Source of the DNA: Alkalibacter rhizosphaerae
GTDB taxonomy: Bacteria > Bacillota > Clostridia > Eubacteriales > Alkalibacteraceae
Assembly (NCBI RefSeq): GCF_017352215.1
Contig: NZ_CP071444.1
Location: forward strand, 62,001-126,000
DNA: 64,000 bases
Direction of reading: 5' to 3'
Positions 26,762 to 34,355 of the stretch are shown here, in pieces. The notes under the pieces are model-generated. The model was not told where the DNA came from and did not search any database. It saw nothing but the letters and a program-made list of their open reading frames with translations. Made by a program: the position numbers and the translations under genes. The first letter of the stretch is position 1; each line of letters begins with the position of its first letter.

Positions 26762-27883
26762 ATGATCGTATATAAAGATGTAAAGAAAAAGTACAATGAC
26801 GTCACCGTAGTCGACGATCTGAACTTGACGATCAATGATGGGGAATTTGTCGTATTGATTGGTCCTTCCGGGTGTGGGAAAACCACCAGTTTGAAGATGG
26901 TCAATCGTTTGATCGAAATGAACGGTGGTGCCATTTTCATCGATGATCAGAATATCAATGACATGGACGCAGTAGAATTACGAAGAAAGATCGGATACGT
27001 GATCCAGCAGATCGGATTGTTTCCAAACATGACCATTGAAGAAAACATTACCGTTGTTCCTAAGCTGCTTAAATGGAGCAAGGAAAAAAGACATAAAAGA
27101 GCCGTTGAATTGCTCAACATGGTTGGTATGCCTTATGAGGAAAATGGACACAAATATCCCAATGAATTGAGTGGTGGGCAACAACAGCGGATCGGTGTTC
27201 TTCGAGCATTGGCGGCGGAACCACCTATAATACTCATGGATGAACCTTTTGGCGCATTGGATCCCATTACAAGGGATAACCTTCAGGATGAATTGAAAAC
27301 ACTTCAAAAAAAATTGAAGAAAACTATTGTTTTCGTTACCCATGATATGGATGAAGCCGTCAAGATGGCAGATAAAATAGTCTTCATGTACGATGGAAAG
27401 ATCCTTCAAGTAGCAAGTCCCGAAGAAATGTTGAAAAATCCTGCAGACCCGGTGATCAAAAACTTCCTGGGCAAGTTGTCCTATACTACTTCGGGCGAAG
27501 ATTTGACTTGTGAAGACGTCATGAGAAAGAAGGTCCTAACAGTTCCCCATACGAAAAAAACGTTGGAATCCATCAACTTGATGAAACACAGCCAACTGAA
27601 TTCCGTTATCGTTGTCGATGACGATGACAAGTTTATGGGAGTAGCAGGAATCAAGGAAATCATGAAGGTTGGCAAGCCGGGTGAATCTATCGAAAAAGTG
27701 ACAGAAAAAAATCTGAAAACCGTCTTGATCAACACCAACGCAAAAGAAGCATTTGATTATTTGATGGAATCGGACAAGGATTTTGTCGTAGTTCTGAATC
27801 GAGATAAAACAGTCGCTGGCATCATCACGGAAAGCAGCATGACCAATGCACTGGCCAGTGTGGTCTGGGGTGATGAAGAATGA
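26762..27883 (+). CDS. opuCA: Glycine betaine/carnitine/choline ABC transporter, ATPase with CBS domains
   Basis: A 373-residue cytoplasmic ATPase of an osmoprotectant importer. Walker A is GPSGCGKTTSLKMVNRLI (about 33-50), the signature LSGGQQQRIGVLRAL, Walker B IILMDEPFGALDP and the switch His in VFVTHDMDEAVKMADK. Two CBS domains fill residues 250-370; in OpuA-type systems they sense ionic strength or c-di-AMP. The gene order is ATPase, permease, permease, binding protein, all on one transcript. The ATG has GGAGGAGA. Substrate specificity cannot be told from the ATPase; osmoprotectant is inferred from the whole operon. Confidence 0.93.
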   Translation: MIVYKDVKKKYNDVTVVDDLNLTINDGEFVVLIGPSGCGKTTSLKMVNRLIEMNGGAIFIDDQNINDMDAVELRRKIGYVIQQIGLFPNMTIEENITVVPKLLKWSKEKRHKRAVELLNMVGMPYEENGHKYPNELSGGQQQRIGVLRALAAEPPIILMDEPFGALDPITRDNLQDELKTLQKKLKKTIVFVTHDMDEAVKMADKIVFMYDGKILQVASPEEMLKNPADPVIKNFLGKLSYTTSGEDLTCEDVMRKKVLTVPHTKKTLESINLMKHSQLNSVIVVDDDDKFMGVAGIKEIMKVGKPGESIEKVTEKNLKTVLINTNAKEAFDYLMESDKDFVVVLNRDKTVAGIITESSMTNALASVVWGDEE

Positions 27884-28521
27884 CAGTAATAACTGGTTTT
27901 TTTGAACGATATGGAGAAATGCTGATTCGAGCGATTTTCGTCCATATACAATACGTTATCGTTTCAGTGATGATCGGTTTTGTCATTGCCATGGTATTGG
28001 GAATTTTGTTGTCAAGAGTACCAGGGATCTCCAACTATGCAATCCCCGCCCTTGGAATTCTACAAACCATACCAGGGTTGGTGTTTATCGGTGTGTTATT
28101 CATTTATTTGGGTATTCGTCCATTGACCATCATCATTGCTTTATCCACTTATGCCGTTTTTCCGATTTTAAAGAATACTTATACCGGGATCGTGAATGTG
28201 GATCCTGCATTAAAGGAAGCGGCAAAGGGTTGTGGCATGAGCAATATACAAATATTGTTCAAGGTGGAGATCCCAATGGCCATGAGTGCCATATTTACGG
28301 GTCTTCGCATGTCGACGATCTATACGGTAAGTTGGGCCGTCTTGGCGGCAATGATCGGACTTGGTGGCTTGGGTGAGTTCATTTATCGAGGGATCGATAC
28401 CAACAACAACGTCTTGATCGTCGGAGGGGCAATCCCTGCAGCGATTCTTGCGATCCTGCTTGGATTTGTTATCGATTTGGTGCAAAAGCTGGTCACTCCT
28501 CGCGGCTTGAAAGGAGAATAG
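27880..28521 (+). CDS. opuCB: Osmoprotectant ABC transporter permease (OpuCB-like)
   Basis: A 213-residue inner-membrane permease with about six helices. The EAA loop coupling to the ATPase is VDPALKEAAKGCGMSNIQIL (about 107-126), and GIVNV just before it is usual for OpuCB/ProW-like proteins. Its ATG overlaps the ATPase stop by 4 bp, so translation is coupled. It pairs with the next gene to form a heterodimeric channel. Confidence 0.92.
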   Translation: MTVITGFFERYGEMLIRAIFVHIQYVIVSVMIGFVIAMVLGILLSRVPGISNYAIPALGILQTIPGLVFIGVLFIYLGIRPLTIIIALSTYAVFPILKNTYTGIVNVDPALKEAAKGCGMSNIQILFKVEIPMAMSAIFTGLRMSTIYTVSWAVLAAMIGLGGLGEFIYRGIDTNNNVLIVGGAIPAAILAILLGFVIDLVQKLVTPRGLKGE

Positions 28522-28523
28522 AC

Positions 28524-29123
28524 ATGGATATGAAAGTAGTGTTGGAACATTTGTTTTTGGTCAGTGTAGCATTTGGGATCAACATTATTATTGGTTTGGT
28601 CCTGGGTGTTGCTGCATACATGGTGAAAATTTTAAGACCAGGGATATTGTGGATCGTAGACTTGTTGCAAACCATTCCGGTATTGGCGCTGCTGGGTATT
28701 ATCATGTTGATTTTTGGAGCAAACAGTACAACGGTCATCATTGGGATCGTTTTGTATTCCTTGTTGCCCGTCGTTCGAAATACGTACGTTGGTTTAAGTG
28801 ACATCGATCCCAGCATCAAAGAAGCAGCAAAAGGCATGGGCATGACCAGTCTTCAACGTCTGATCCAGGTAGAGTTACCTCTGTCTTTTCCAATCATTTT
28901 TACAGGATTGCGGATCGCATTGGTTACTTCCATAGGTATCGCAGTGTTTGGTGCTTTTGTAGGCGGCGGAGGACTTGGTGCAACCATCAACCGGGCGATT
29001 TTACTTCAAGACATGACGACTTTGGTTCAAGCTACTGGAACGTTGATGGTCATGGCCGTAGGCTTCGATCTTTTGATGGGGTCCATAGAAAAACGGTTAA
29101 AGAATCGGCATTCCGCCGGTTGA
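28524..29123 (+). CDS. opuCD: Osmoprotectant ABC transporter permease (OpuCD-like)
   Basis: A 199-residue permease, paralogous to the preceding gene. The EAA loop reads IDPSIKEAAKGMGMTSLQRL (about 94-113), after VRNTYVGLSD. It begins two bases after the previous stop, with GAAAGGAGA as ribosome site inside the upstream gene. In Bacillus the order is CA-CB-CC-CD with the binding protein between the permeases. Here both permeases come first and the binding protein last, an arrangement also common in clostridia. Confidence 0.92.
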   Translation: MDMKVVLEHLFLVSVAFGINIIIGLVLGVAAYMVKILRPGILWIVDLLQTIPVLALLGIIMLIFGANSTTVIIGIVLYSLLPVVRNTYVGLSDIDPSIKEAAKGMGMTSLQRLIQVELPLSFPIIFTGLRIALVTSIGIAVFGAFVGGGGLGATINRAILLQDMTTLVQATGTLMVMAVGFDLLMGSIEKRLKNRHSAG

Positions 29124-29153
29124 TTTTATATAAGAAAGGGGAAATGAAAAGTA

Positions 29154-30080
29154 ATGAAAAAAAAATCAGTACTGCTGCTTGTTGTTTTGTTGATCGTAAC
29201 AATGATGGCAGGTTGCGGAGGCAACAACAACGGAGAGGAAGATGGAACAGATTTTGTGCTTGCAAAAGGACAATTTTCTGAAGTCAACATAATTATGGAA
29301 ATGACGGGGATCCTGTTGGAGCAAAATACGGATCTGAATGTGGTTTTCAAGGATACCATGGCAACAGTCATAGCAGCCAACGCTTTGGAGGCTGGAGAAA
29401 TTGACATGTTTATGGGATATGATGGCACCCTTTTGACCACTGTAAGTGGTGGAGATCCCAGTGACGTACCAGCTGGTACGGACCTGTTCGATTATGCAAA
29501 ACAGGTGGGGGAAGAGACCCGTGGTTTGACATTGACGTCAAAATTCGGTTTTGAAAATACATACGCATTGGCCGTAAAAAGAAGCTATGCGGAAGAGAAT
29601 GACATCAAAACGATCAGCGACTTGATCCCGTATACGGACGAATTGGTTTTTGGTGCTGAACATGAATTCTTTGATGAAGAAGGTTCCATGCGTTTCAATC
29701 CTTTTAATGAACATTATGGCGCCAATTGGAAAGACGGAGTTTCTATCGACCTTGGATTGAAATATTCGGCCATGGATAGTGGAAACATCGACGTAACGAT
29801 GGTATATTCCACGGATGGCTTGATTTTGAAGTCTGATTTGGTCATTTTGGAAGATGACAAAGATTTCTTTCCACAATACTTTGGTTCCCACATGGTTCGT
29901 GACACGGTCTATGAAGAATTTGGAGAAGTTGCACCGAATTTAGAAGAAGTTCTGTTTATGCTGGAAGGACAAATCAGCAACGAAGAAATGATCGAGATGA
30001 ATTACAAGGCGGATGTGGATGGGGAAGAGCCCTATGATATCGCGTTGGAATTCCTACAATCCAAAGACTTGGCAGATTAA
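29154..30080 (+). CDS. opuCC: Osmoprotectant-binding lipoprotein (OpuCC-like)
   Basis: A 308-residue substrate-binding lipoprotein. The signal peptide (KKKSVLLLVVLLIVTMMAGC) has a clean lipobox with the modified Cys at residue 20, followed by an Asn/Glu-rich linker. The mature part is a periplasmic-binding type II fold of the quaternary-amine family. The motifs FKDTMATVIAANALEAGEIDMFMGYDGT and later YSTDGLILKSDLVILEDDKDF are those seen in OpuCC/OsmX-type receptors. The ligand (betaine, carnitine or choline) is not resolved. It ends the operon at a strong terminator. Confidence 0.92.
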   Translation: MKKKSVLLLVVLLIVTMMAGCGGNNNGEEDGTDFVLAKGQFSEVNIIMEMTGILLEQNTDLNVVFKDTMATVIAANALEAGEIDMFMGYDGTLLTTVSGGDPSDVPAGTDLFDYAKQVGEETRGLTLTSKFGFENTYALAVKRSYAEENDIKTISDLIPYTDELVFGAEHEFFDEEGSMRFNPFNEHYGANWKDGVSIDLGLKYSAMDSGNIDVTMVYSTDGLILKSDLVILEDDKDFFPQYFGSHMVRDTVYEEFGEVAPNLEEVLFMLEGQISNEEMIEMNYKADVDGEEPYDIALEFLQSKDLAD

Positions 30081-30089
30081 GAATAATGA

Positions 30090-30117
30090 GAAAAAGAGCC
30101 CGCAAGGGCTCTTTTTC
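30090..30117 (+). terminator. Terminator of the OpuC-type operon
   Basis: AAAAAGAGCCC-GCAA-GGGCTCTTTTT is a perfect 11-bp stem with a tetraloop, 10 bp after the binding-protein stop. Confidence 0.92.
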
Positions 30118-30136
30118 AATAAAGGAGTTAGTTTAA

Positions 30137-31111
30137 ATGAACAAAATCGATTCTATAAAGCGTATGACACATGAAATGAAGGAAATCGTATTCCTTGAAG
30201 AAAAAACAATAAATGAATTACTGGAAAAAAGCAATGGAACTCTGGATGAAAAAGAACTTTATCGACAATCAAGGAAATATTGGAATGAAAATATCGAAAC
30301 TACAGTTGAAACGATTGATGGAGTATTTGATGGTCCATATGGGGAAATCTCATATCGCTTGTTTTATCCGGAGGGAGCAAGAAACAGAAAAGACAATCCG
30401 GGCATCGTTTTTTTTCACGGTGGCGGTTTTGTTGTAGGTGACTTGGACACCCATCACGGAATTTCTGTTCACTTGGCGGAAGAAACTGGAGCTGTTATAG
30501 CATCTCTTGGTTATCATCTGGTTCCAGAATATGGTTATCCTGTGCCCTTGGAAGAAGGCTTGGCGTTTATATCATTTATACGGGAGAAGGGGTATGATTT
30601 ACATATGGATCCCGAGTGCATTTCCCTTGCTGGTGATTCTGCAGGTGCACAAATTTCTTTGGGCGTTGCATTGATGATCCGAGATCAAAAGAAAGAAATG
30701 CCGATCCATTCTTTATTGTTGTTTTATGGTGTTTTTGGTTTGAGAGATTCCATGAGCCGCAGATTATTCGGAGGTTCTTGGGATGGTTTGTCCGAAGAAA
30801 ACTTGGAAGATTATGAGAATAGGTATATTGGTGATGATCAAAAAGACGCTCCTTACGCAAAACTATTTGATTGGGATCTGACTTATGGCTTGCCCCCAAC
30901 TTTTCTTGCTGCATGCGATTTGGATCCCTTGTTGGACGACAGTAAGCTATTGAACGCTATTATGAAAGAAAACAAAATGGATGTTCAGCTGGTGATCTAT
31001 TCCGGTGTCATTCATGGTTTTTTACACTACGCGAAGCAATTAAAAGAAAGCAGAGAGGCAATTCTTGATAGTACAAATTTTTTCAAAAATAGATTGCCAA
31101 AGACGTATTGA
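30137..31111 (+). CDS. HSL-family alpha/beta hydrolase (esterase/acetyl hydrolase)
   Basis: A 324-residue soluble esterase of the hormone-sensitive-lipase family. The oxyanion motif FFHGGGFVVGD is near residue 95, the nucleophile GDSAGAQ near 165, the acid in CDLDPLLDDS and the histidine in HGFLHY near 295. Members hydrolyse short-chain esters. The ATG follows AAAGGAG with 10 bp spacing, between the OpuC terminator and this start. The first 40 residues are lysine/glutamate-rich and not part of the fold. Local base composition is slightly more A+T-rich than the housekeeping genes. Confidence 0.88.
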   Translation: MNKIDSIKRMTHEMKEIVFLEEKTINELLEKSNGTLDEKELYRQSRKYWNENIETTVETIDGVFDGPYGEISYRLFYPEGARNRKDNPGIVFFHGGGFVVGDLDTHHGISVHLAEETGAVIASLGYHLVPEYGYPVPLEEGLAFISFIREKGYDLHMDPECISLAGDSAGAQISLGVALMIRDQKKEMPIHSLLLFYGVFGLRDSMSRRLFGGSWDGLSEENLEDYENRYIGDDQKDAPYAKLFDWDLTYGLPPTFLAACDLDPLLDDSKLLNAIMKENKMDVQLVIYSGVIHGFLHYAKQLKESREAILDSTNFFKNRLPKTY

Positions 31112-31205
31112 GTTTTAGTGAAAGAACAAATTTGAAATGATTGCATATATCAAAAATATGTTATATTCTGTCTCTAAATAGCTTTATTTGAAAAGGAAGA
31201 CTTTC
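31112..31205 (+). promoter_or_regulatory. Leftover promoter region upstream of the flavoprotein remnant
   Basis: TTGCAT at 31141-31146 and TGT-TATATT ending at 31167 look like a promoter with a short (15 bp) spacer, and AAAAGGAAG stands before the remnant ATG. The signals appear to outlive the gene they once served. Confidence 0.35.
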
Positions 31206-31337
31206 ATGGGGCACACCAGGAATGTTTACGAAACCGTTGTCGTCGGCGGTGGAATATCTGGTTTGACGGCAACTGCCTATCGTTTCAACAGACCAAGAAT
31301 ATTGAAGTATCAGCAAAAAAGATTGGATCGTTTTTAA
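31206..31337 (+). pseudogene. Remnant of an FAD/NAD(P)-dependent oxidoreductase
   Basis: A 43-codon frame starts with ATG behind AAAAGGAAG and reads a Rossmann dinucleotide loop, YETVVVGGGISGLTATAYRF, characteristic of flavin-dependent amine oxidases and desaturases (GxGxxG with the following small residues). After about 27 codons the sequence stops resembling a protein of that family and ends at TAA. A functional enzyme would need 400 or more residues, and the next gene starts 140 bp later, so this is the amino-terminal stub of a deleted gene. The DNA from 31338 to 31476 holds no further recognisable part of it. Confidence 0.7.
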
Positions 31338-31476
31338 AGCAATTTTATTGCAAGGAGGCCTCTATTGCGATAATATGAAAATGATAGTGTAAAGGAACCA
31401 TACACGTGAAAACAAGTTTGTGAAAGAGATTGACAACGTATGTAATATTTAACAGAAAGATGAAAACAGGAGGCGA

Positions 31477-31902
31477 ATGATGCATATAAAAATCATCTAC
31501 AATACAGAAGAAGTGGATTGGAACGCAGTCAGTTACTTGCTGACGGTAACGGATATCGGTAGTCCGGATGCAGATAGCTGTGAAAAGGCGTTTGGTGGTA
31601 GTTGGGCAAAGGTGTTTGCCTATCACGATGATATTCTTGTAGGTTGTGCCAGGGCCATTTCGGATGGAGTCAAGGAGGCTGCCGTTTATGATGTAGCAGT
31701 CCTGCCTCCTTATCAGGGTCATGGCATCGGCAAAAGAATGATGGAAGTATTGATGGACTTGTTGAAAGGACAAAGTATTTTGTTGTTTGCAAATATTGGA
31801 AAAGAAGTTTTTTATCGAAAGTTGGGTTTCAGTGGAATGAAAACCGGCATGGCAAAATTCGTCCATGAGGAACGAATGCGGGAAAAGGGATTTATTGATT
31901 AA
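31477..31902 (+). CDS. GNAT family N-acetyltransferase
   Basis: A 141-residue acetyltransferase. The acetyl-CoA loop is VLPPYQGHGIGKRMMEVLMD (about 74-93, Q/R-x-x-G-x-G/A), preceded by the strand AAVYDVAVL. The carboxyl segment FYRKLGFSGMKTGMAKF is the common end motif of small-molecule GNATs. The substrate is unknown. Two adjacent ATGs exist; ACAGGAGGCG favours either. The next gene, a flavodoxin, starts 15 bp later and is probably cotranscribed. Confidence 0.88.
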   Translation: MMHIKIIYNTEEVDWNAVSYLLTVTDIGSPDADSCEKAFGGSWAKVFAYHDDILVGCARAISDGVKEAAVYDVAVLPPYQGHGIGKRMMEVLMDLLKGQSILLFANIGKEVFYRKLGFSGMKTGMAKFVHEERMREKGFID

Positions 31903-31917
31903 GAAAGGGAGGGACCA

Positions 31918-32346
31918 ATGAAAACAGCAGTGATCTATTACTCCAGAACAGGCCATTCCAAACGGATCGCTCAAGCAATAGGGGAGAGTCTGGGAGTGGA
32001 ACCAATGAACATCAAACAGAAACCAAAACTGTCGGACGTGGACTTATTGTTCGTTGTAGGAGGCATTTACGGAGGGAAATCTTCACCGGATCTGCAATCC
32101 TACATGATCAATGTGAAAAATGATCAGGTAAACAAAGCGGCACTGGTAACTTCCTGCATGAGCAAAAATACGAAGCAGAACGAGATCCGTATCGTTATGA
32201 AGCTCAATGGTATCGATGTGGCGGAGGAAGAATTTATTTGTCAGGGCAATTTTTTATTCTTTGGGAAAGGTCATCCCAGTGATGAGGACGTGAACAATGC
32301 CGTCGCTTTTGCCAATCGGATGCTGGCAAAACAATCCATGTCGTGA
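31918..32346 (+). CDS. Flavodoxin domain protein
   Basis: A 142-residue flavodoxin-fold protein. The FMN phosphate loop is YYSRTGHSKRIAQAI (residues 7-21) and the second flavin-contacting loop is VVGGIYGGKSS (about 46-56). It is the size of a minimal flavodoxin but lacks acidic patches typical of nitrogenase donors, so it may be a quinone- or enzyme-specific reductase partner. AAAGGGAGG precedes the ATG. It follows the GNAT gene by 15 bp. Confidence 0.85.
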   Translation: MKTAVIYYSRTGHSKRIAQAIGESLGVEPMNIKQKPKLSDVDLLFVVGGIYGGKSSPDLQSYMINVKNDQVNKAALVTSCMSKNTKQNEIRIVMKLNGIDVAEEEFICQGNFLFFGKGHPSDEDVNNAVAFANRMLAKQSMS

Positions 32347-32418
32347 CCCGTGTTTTCTAAATGAAACAACTTTTAAAAAAAACATAATTTTGCAAATTAA
32401 AAAAAGTAGACGAATTTA

Positions 32419-32447
32419 TTGAATCAATTATAAATTGATGATACAAT
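32419..32447 (+). promoter_or_regulatory. Promoter of the corrinoid protein gene
   Basis: TTGAAT (32419-32424) and TACAAT (32442-32447) have a 17-bp spacer, 50 bp before the ATG. The surrounding A+T-rich DNA resembles an UP element. Confidence 0.7.
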
Positions 32448-32496
32448 GTATATACATATACAGCAAAACAAATGTTAATTCAAGGAGGAACAGTAC

Positions 32497-33117
32497 ATGT
32501 CAAAAATTCAAGAAGTTCAAGAAATGGTAGCAAAGGGTAAAACCAAAGTAGTAGCAGGATTGGTCCAGGAAGCATTGGACGGGGGCGCACAACCGAAAGA
32601 AATTTTGGATGCCATGATCGAGTCCATGGGAATCGTTGGAGACAAATTCTCCGCCGGCGAGATCTTCGTACCGGAAATGCTGATTTCTGCAAAAGCCATG
32701 AGCAAGGGTGTAGACGTGCTCAAGCCGTTGTTGGCCGGAGACGCTTCCACATCGTTGGGAACCTGCGTTATCGGAACGGTAGCCGGAGACCTTCACGATA
32801 TCGGCAAAAACCTGGTAAGCATGATGCTGGAGAGCGCCGGATTCACCATGATCGACCTTGGCGTAGACGTACCTGCTGCAAAATTTGTTGAAGTTGCAAA
32901 AGAAAACAACGCCGTCATCGTTGCCGCTTCCGGATTGTTGACCACCACCATGCCTGCACTGAAAGAAACTTCTTTGGCGCTGAAAGATGCCGGATTCACC
33001 GTGATCGTTGGTGGAGCACCTGTTACCCAAGCTTATGCAACAGAGATCAAGGCAGACGGATATGCTCCGGACGCTGGTAGTGCCGTAACCAAAGCAAAAG
33101 AATTGGTAAAAAAGTAA
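32497..33117 (+). CDS. Corrinoid protein (cobalamin-binding methyl carrier)
   Basis: A 206-residue two-domain corrinoid protein of the MtmC/MtbC/MtvC type. Residues 1-85 are the helical cap (VQEALDGGAQPKEILDAMI, FSAGEIFVPEMLISAKAM). Residues 88-206 are the Rossmann-like B12 domain with the cobalt ligand motif DLHDIGKNLV (Asp-x-His-x-x-Gly), AASGLLTTTMP and VGGAPVTQAYA. It would carry a methyl group from a substrate-specific methyltransferase to a second acceptor. Neither methyltransferase is encoded nearby; it is alone between a promoter and a terminator. AAGGAGGA sits upstream and its codon use looks like that of a highly expressed gene. Confidence 0.92.
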   Translation: MSKIQEVQEMVAKGKTKVVAGLVQEALDGGAQPKEILDAMIESMGIVGDKFSAGEIFVPEMLISAKAMSKGVDVLKPLLAGDASTSLGTCVIGTVAGDLHDIGKNLVSMMLESAGFTMIDLGVDVPAAKFVEVAKENNAVIVAASGLLTTTMPALKETSLALKDAGFTVIVGGAPVTQAYATEIKADGYAPDAGSAVTKAKELVKK

Positions 33118-33126
33118 ATATGAATT

Positions 33127-33167
33127 AAAAAAGAACCGGATCCTTTCAAGGAGACCGGTTCTTTTTT
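33127..33167. terminator. Bidirectional terminator between the corrinoid gene and deoC
   Basis: AAAAAAGAACCGG and CCGGTTCTTTTTT form the ends of a stem with a central bulge, with T-tracts on both strands. It ends at the first base before the deoC stop. Confidence 0.9.
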
Positions 33168-33827
33168 CTACTTTCTCAACTCTTTTAAAATGGCTTCTAG
33201 GCTACTGGTACCCAGTCGACTGCATCCTGCATCCAAAAAATCGACTGCAGTCTGCAGATCCCGTATTCCGCCGGCAGCTTTGATTTTCATTTTTTCACTG
33301 ACCGAGGCTTTCATGATTCGTACATTTTCCAAAGTTGCGCCTTCATGAGCCAAGCCAGTACTGGTTTTTACAAAGGCAGCTCCTGCCTCTTCAGAAATTT
33401 GACAGGCTCGGATGATTTCTTCCATATTTAAATATGCCGTTTCCAAAATAACTTTTACATCGACGCCGGCAGCTCGAACAACGGTGGATATGTCTTCTTT
33501 GACCAGATCGAAATTACCGGAGAGCAAAGCACCGTAATCCATGACCATGTCCACTTCCTGTGCACCATTCTTCACTACTTCTTCCGCTTCTCTTCCCTTG
33601 ATCAAAGGGGAATGACAGCCTGTGGGAAATCCGACGACGGTCCCAAGGAGAGTGGTGGTGCCTTTGATGAGGGGTCGGATCAAGGATACCTTGTTGGCCT
33701 GAACACAAACGTTGATCACGTTGGATTCTACCGCATATGCGCAGGCGTCCAGAATTTGTTGATCGGTCCATTCCGGTTTTAAGATGGCAAAATCGATGGT
33801 GCGTACCAGTACTTCTTTTGATATCAT
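33168..33827 (-). CDS. deoC: Deoxyribose-phosphate aldolase
   Basis: A 219-residue class I aldolase that splits 2-deoxyribose 5-phosphate into acetaldehyde and glyceraldehyde 3-phosphate. Marks are VCVQANKVSLI (about 38-48), GTVVGFPTGCHSP, EVDMVMDYGALLSG and the Schiff-base lysine in AAFVKTSTGLAHEGAT (about 155-170), then KAAGGIRDLQTAVDFLDAG. The start is the ATG at 33827 behind AAAGGAG. An in-frame ATG ten codons upstream lies within the -10 box and is not credible. It is divergent from rpsO and shares the -35 hexamer with it. Confidence 0.95.
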   Translation of the reverse strand: MISKEVLVRTIDFAILKPEWTDQQILDACAYAVESNVINVCVQANKVSLIRPLIKGTTTLLGTVVGFPTGCHSPLIKGREAEEVVKNGAQEVDMVMDYGALLSGNFDLVKEDISTVVRAAGVDVKVILETAYLNMEEIIRACQISEEAGAAFVKTSTGLAHEGATLENVRIMKASVSEKMKIKAAGGIRDLQTAVDFLDAGCSRLGTSSLEAILKELRK

Positions 33828-33855
33828 AAAGACAGCTCCTTTCTTCGTTGTTTTC

Positions 33856-33907
33856 ATTATACGTCAGGGAAATACCATTTGCAATTTAACATTGGTACTG
33901 GTATAAT
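33856..33907. promoter_or_regulatory. Divergent deoC/rpsO promoters sharing one palindromic -35
   Basis: TTGCAA at 33879-33884 is its own reverse complement. On the plus strand it is followed after 17 bp by TATAAT (33902-33907, with a TG extension), reading toward rpsO. On the minus strand it is followed after 17 bp by TATAAT (33856-33861), reading toward deoC. Both promoters are complete and use the same six bases. Confidence 0.8.
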
Positions 33908-33911
33908 CCTT

Positions 33912-33975
33912 ATGTTAGCAACCTTTATCACGGTACGCCGAATCTCCGACGGCCAACTGGGATATGGGGGATTGA
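33912..33975 (+). promoter_or_regulatory. Candidate rpsO leader (S15 autoregulation)
   Basis: The transcribed leader before rpsO contains GCCG/CGGC and nearby GC-rich pairs around ACGCCGAATCTCCGACGGCC in A+T-rich DNA, ending before AGGAGG. S15 binds its own leader in many bacteria; here this is inferred from position and structure only. Confidence 0.4.
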
Positions 33976-33993
33976 AAATTAGGAGGAAAGAAA

Positions 33994-34263
33994 ATGCCAT
34001 TAGAAAAGCAAAAAAAAGCAGAAATCATTGAAAAATTCAAGAAAAGCGAGAATGATACCGGTTCTCCAGAAGTGCAGATCGCATTATTGACCCAACGGAT
34101 CAACGAATTGACAGAGCATTTCAAAATACACAAAAAAGATCACCACTCTCGTCGTGGATTGCTCAAGATGGTTGGTCAACGAAGAGGTTTGTTGAATTAT
34201 CTGAAGAAGAAGGACATCAACAAATACAGAGAGATCCTAGAACAATTGAATCTTCGAAAATAA
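33994..34263 (+). CDS. rpsO: 30S ribosomal protein S15
   Basis: An 89-residue protein with the complete S15 sequence: [20 protein letters not shown] (about 22-41), [16 protein letters not shown] and LVGQRR-type [11 protein letters not shown] near the end. It binds 16S rRNA helices 20-22 early in 30S assembly. AGGAGG stands 9 bp before the ATG. It is followed by pnp, as in very many bacteria. Confidence 0.98.
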   Translation: MPLEKQKKAEIIEKFKKSENDTGSPEVQIALLTQRINELTEHFKIHKKDHHSRRGLLKMVGQRRGLLNYLKKKDINKYREILEQLNLRK

Positions 34264-34298
34264 TAATGTACGGGCGGAGCAATCCGTCCTGTATTATT
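34261..34298 (+). other. rpsO-pnp intergenic hairpin
   Basis: TAATAATGTACGGGCGGA and TCCGTCCTGTATTATTA pair with few mismatches around GCAA. No T-run follows, so it is likely an RNA processing site that separates the rpsO and pnp messages, as at the equivalent place in E. coli, rather than a strong terminator. Confidence 0.6.
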
Positions 34299-34355
34299 AT
34301 AAGGCCGTTTTGGCTGCTGAAGAAGTGAAAAAGTATCATATGAAGGAGGTAAACT

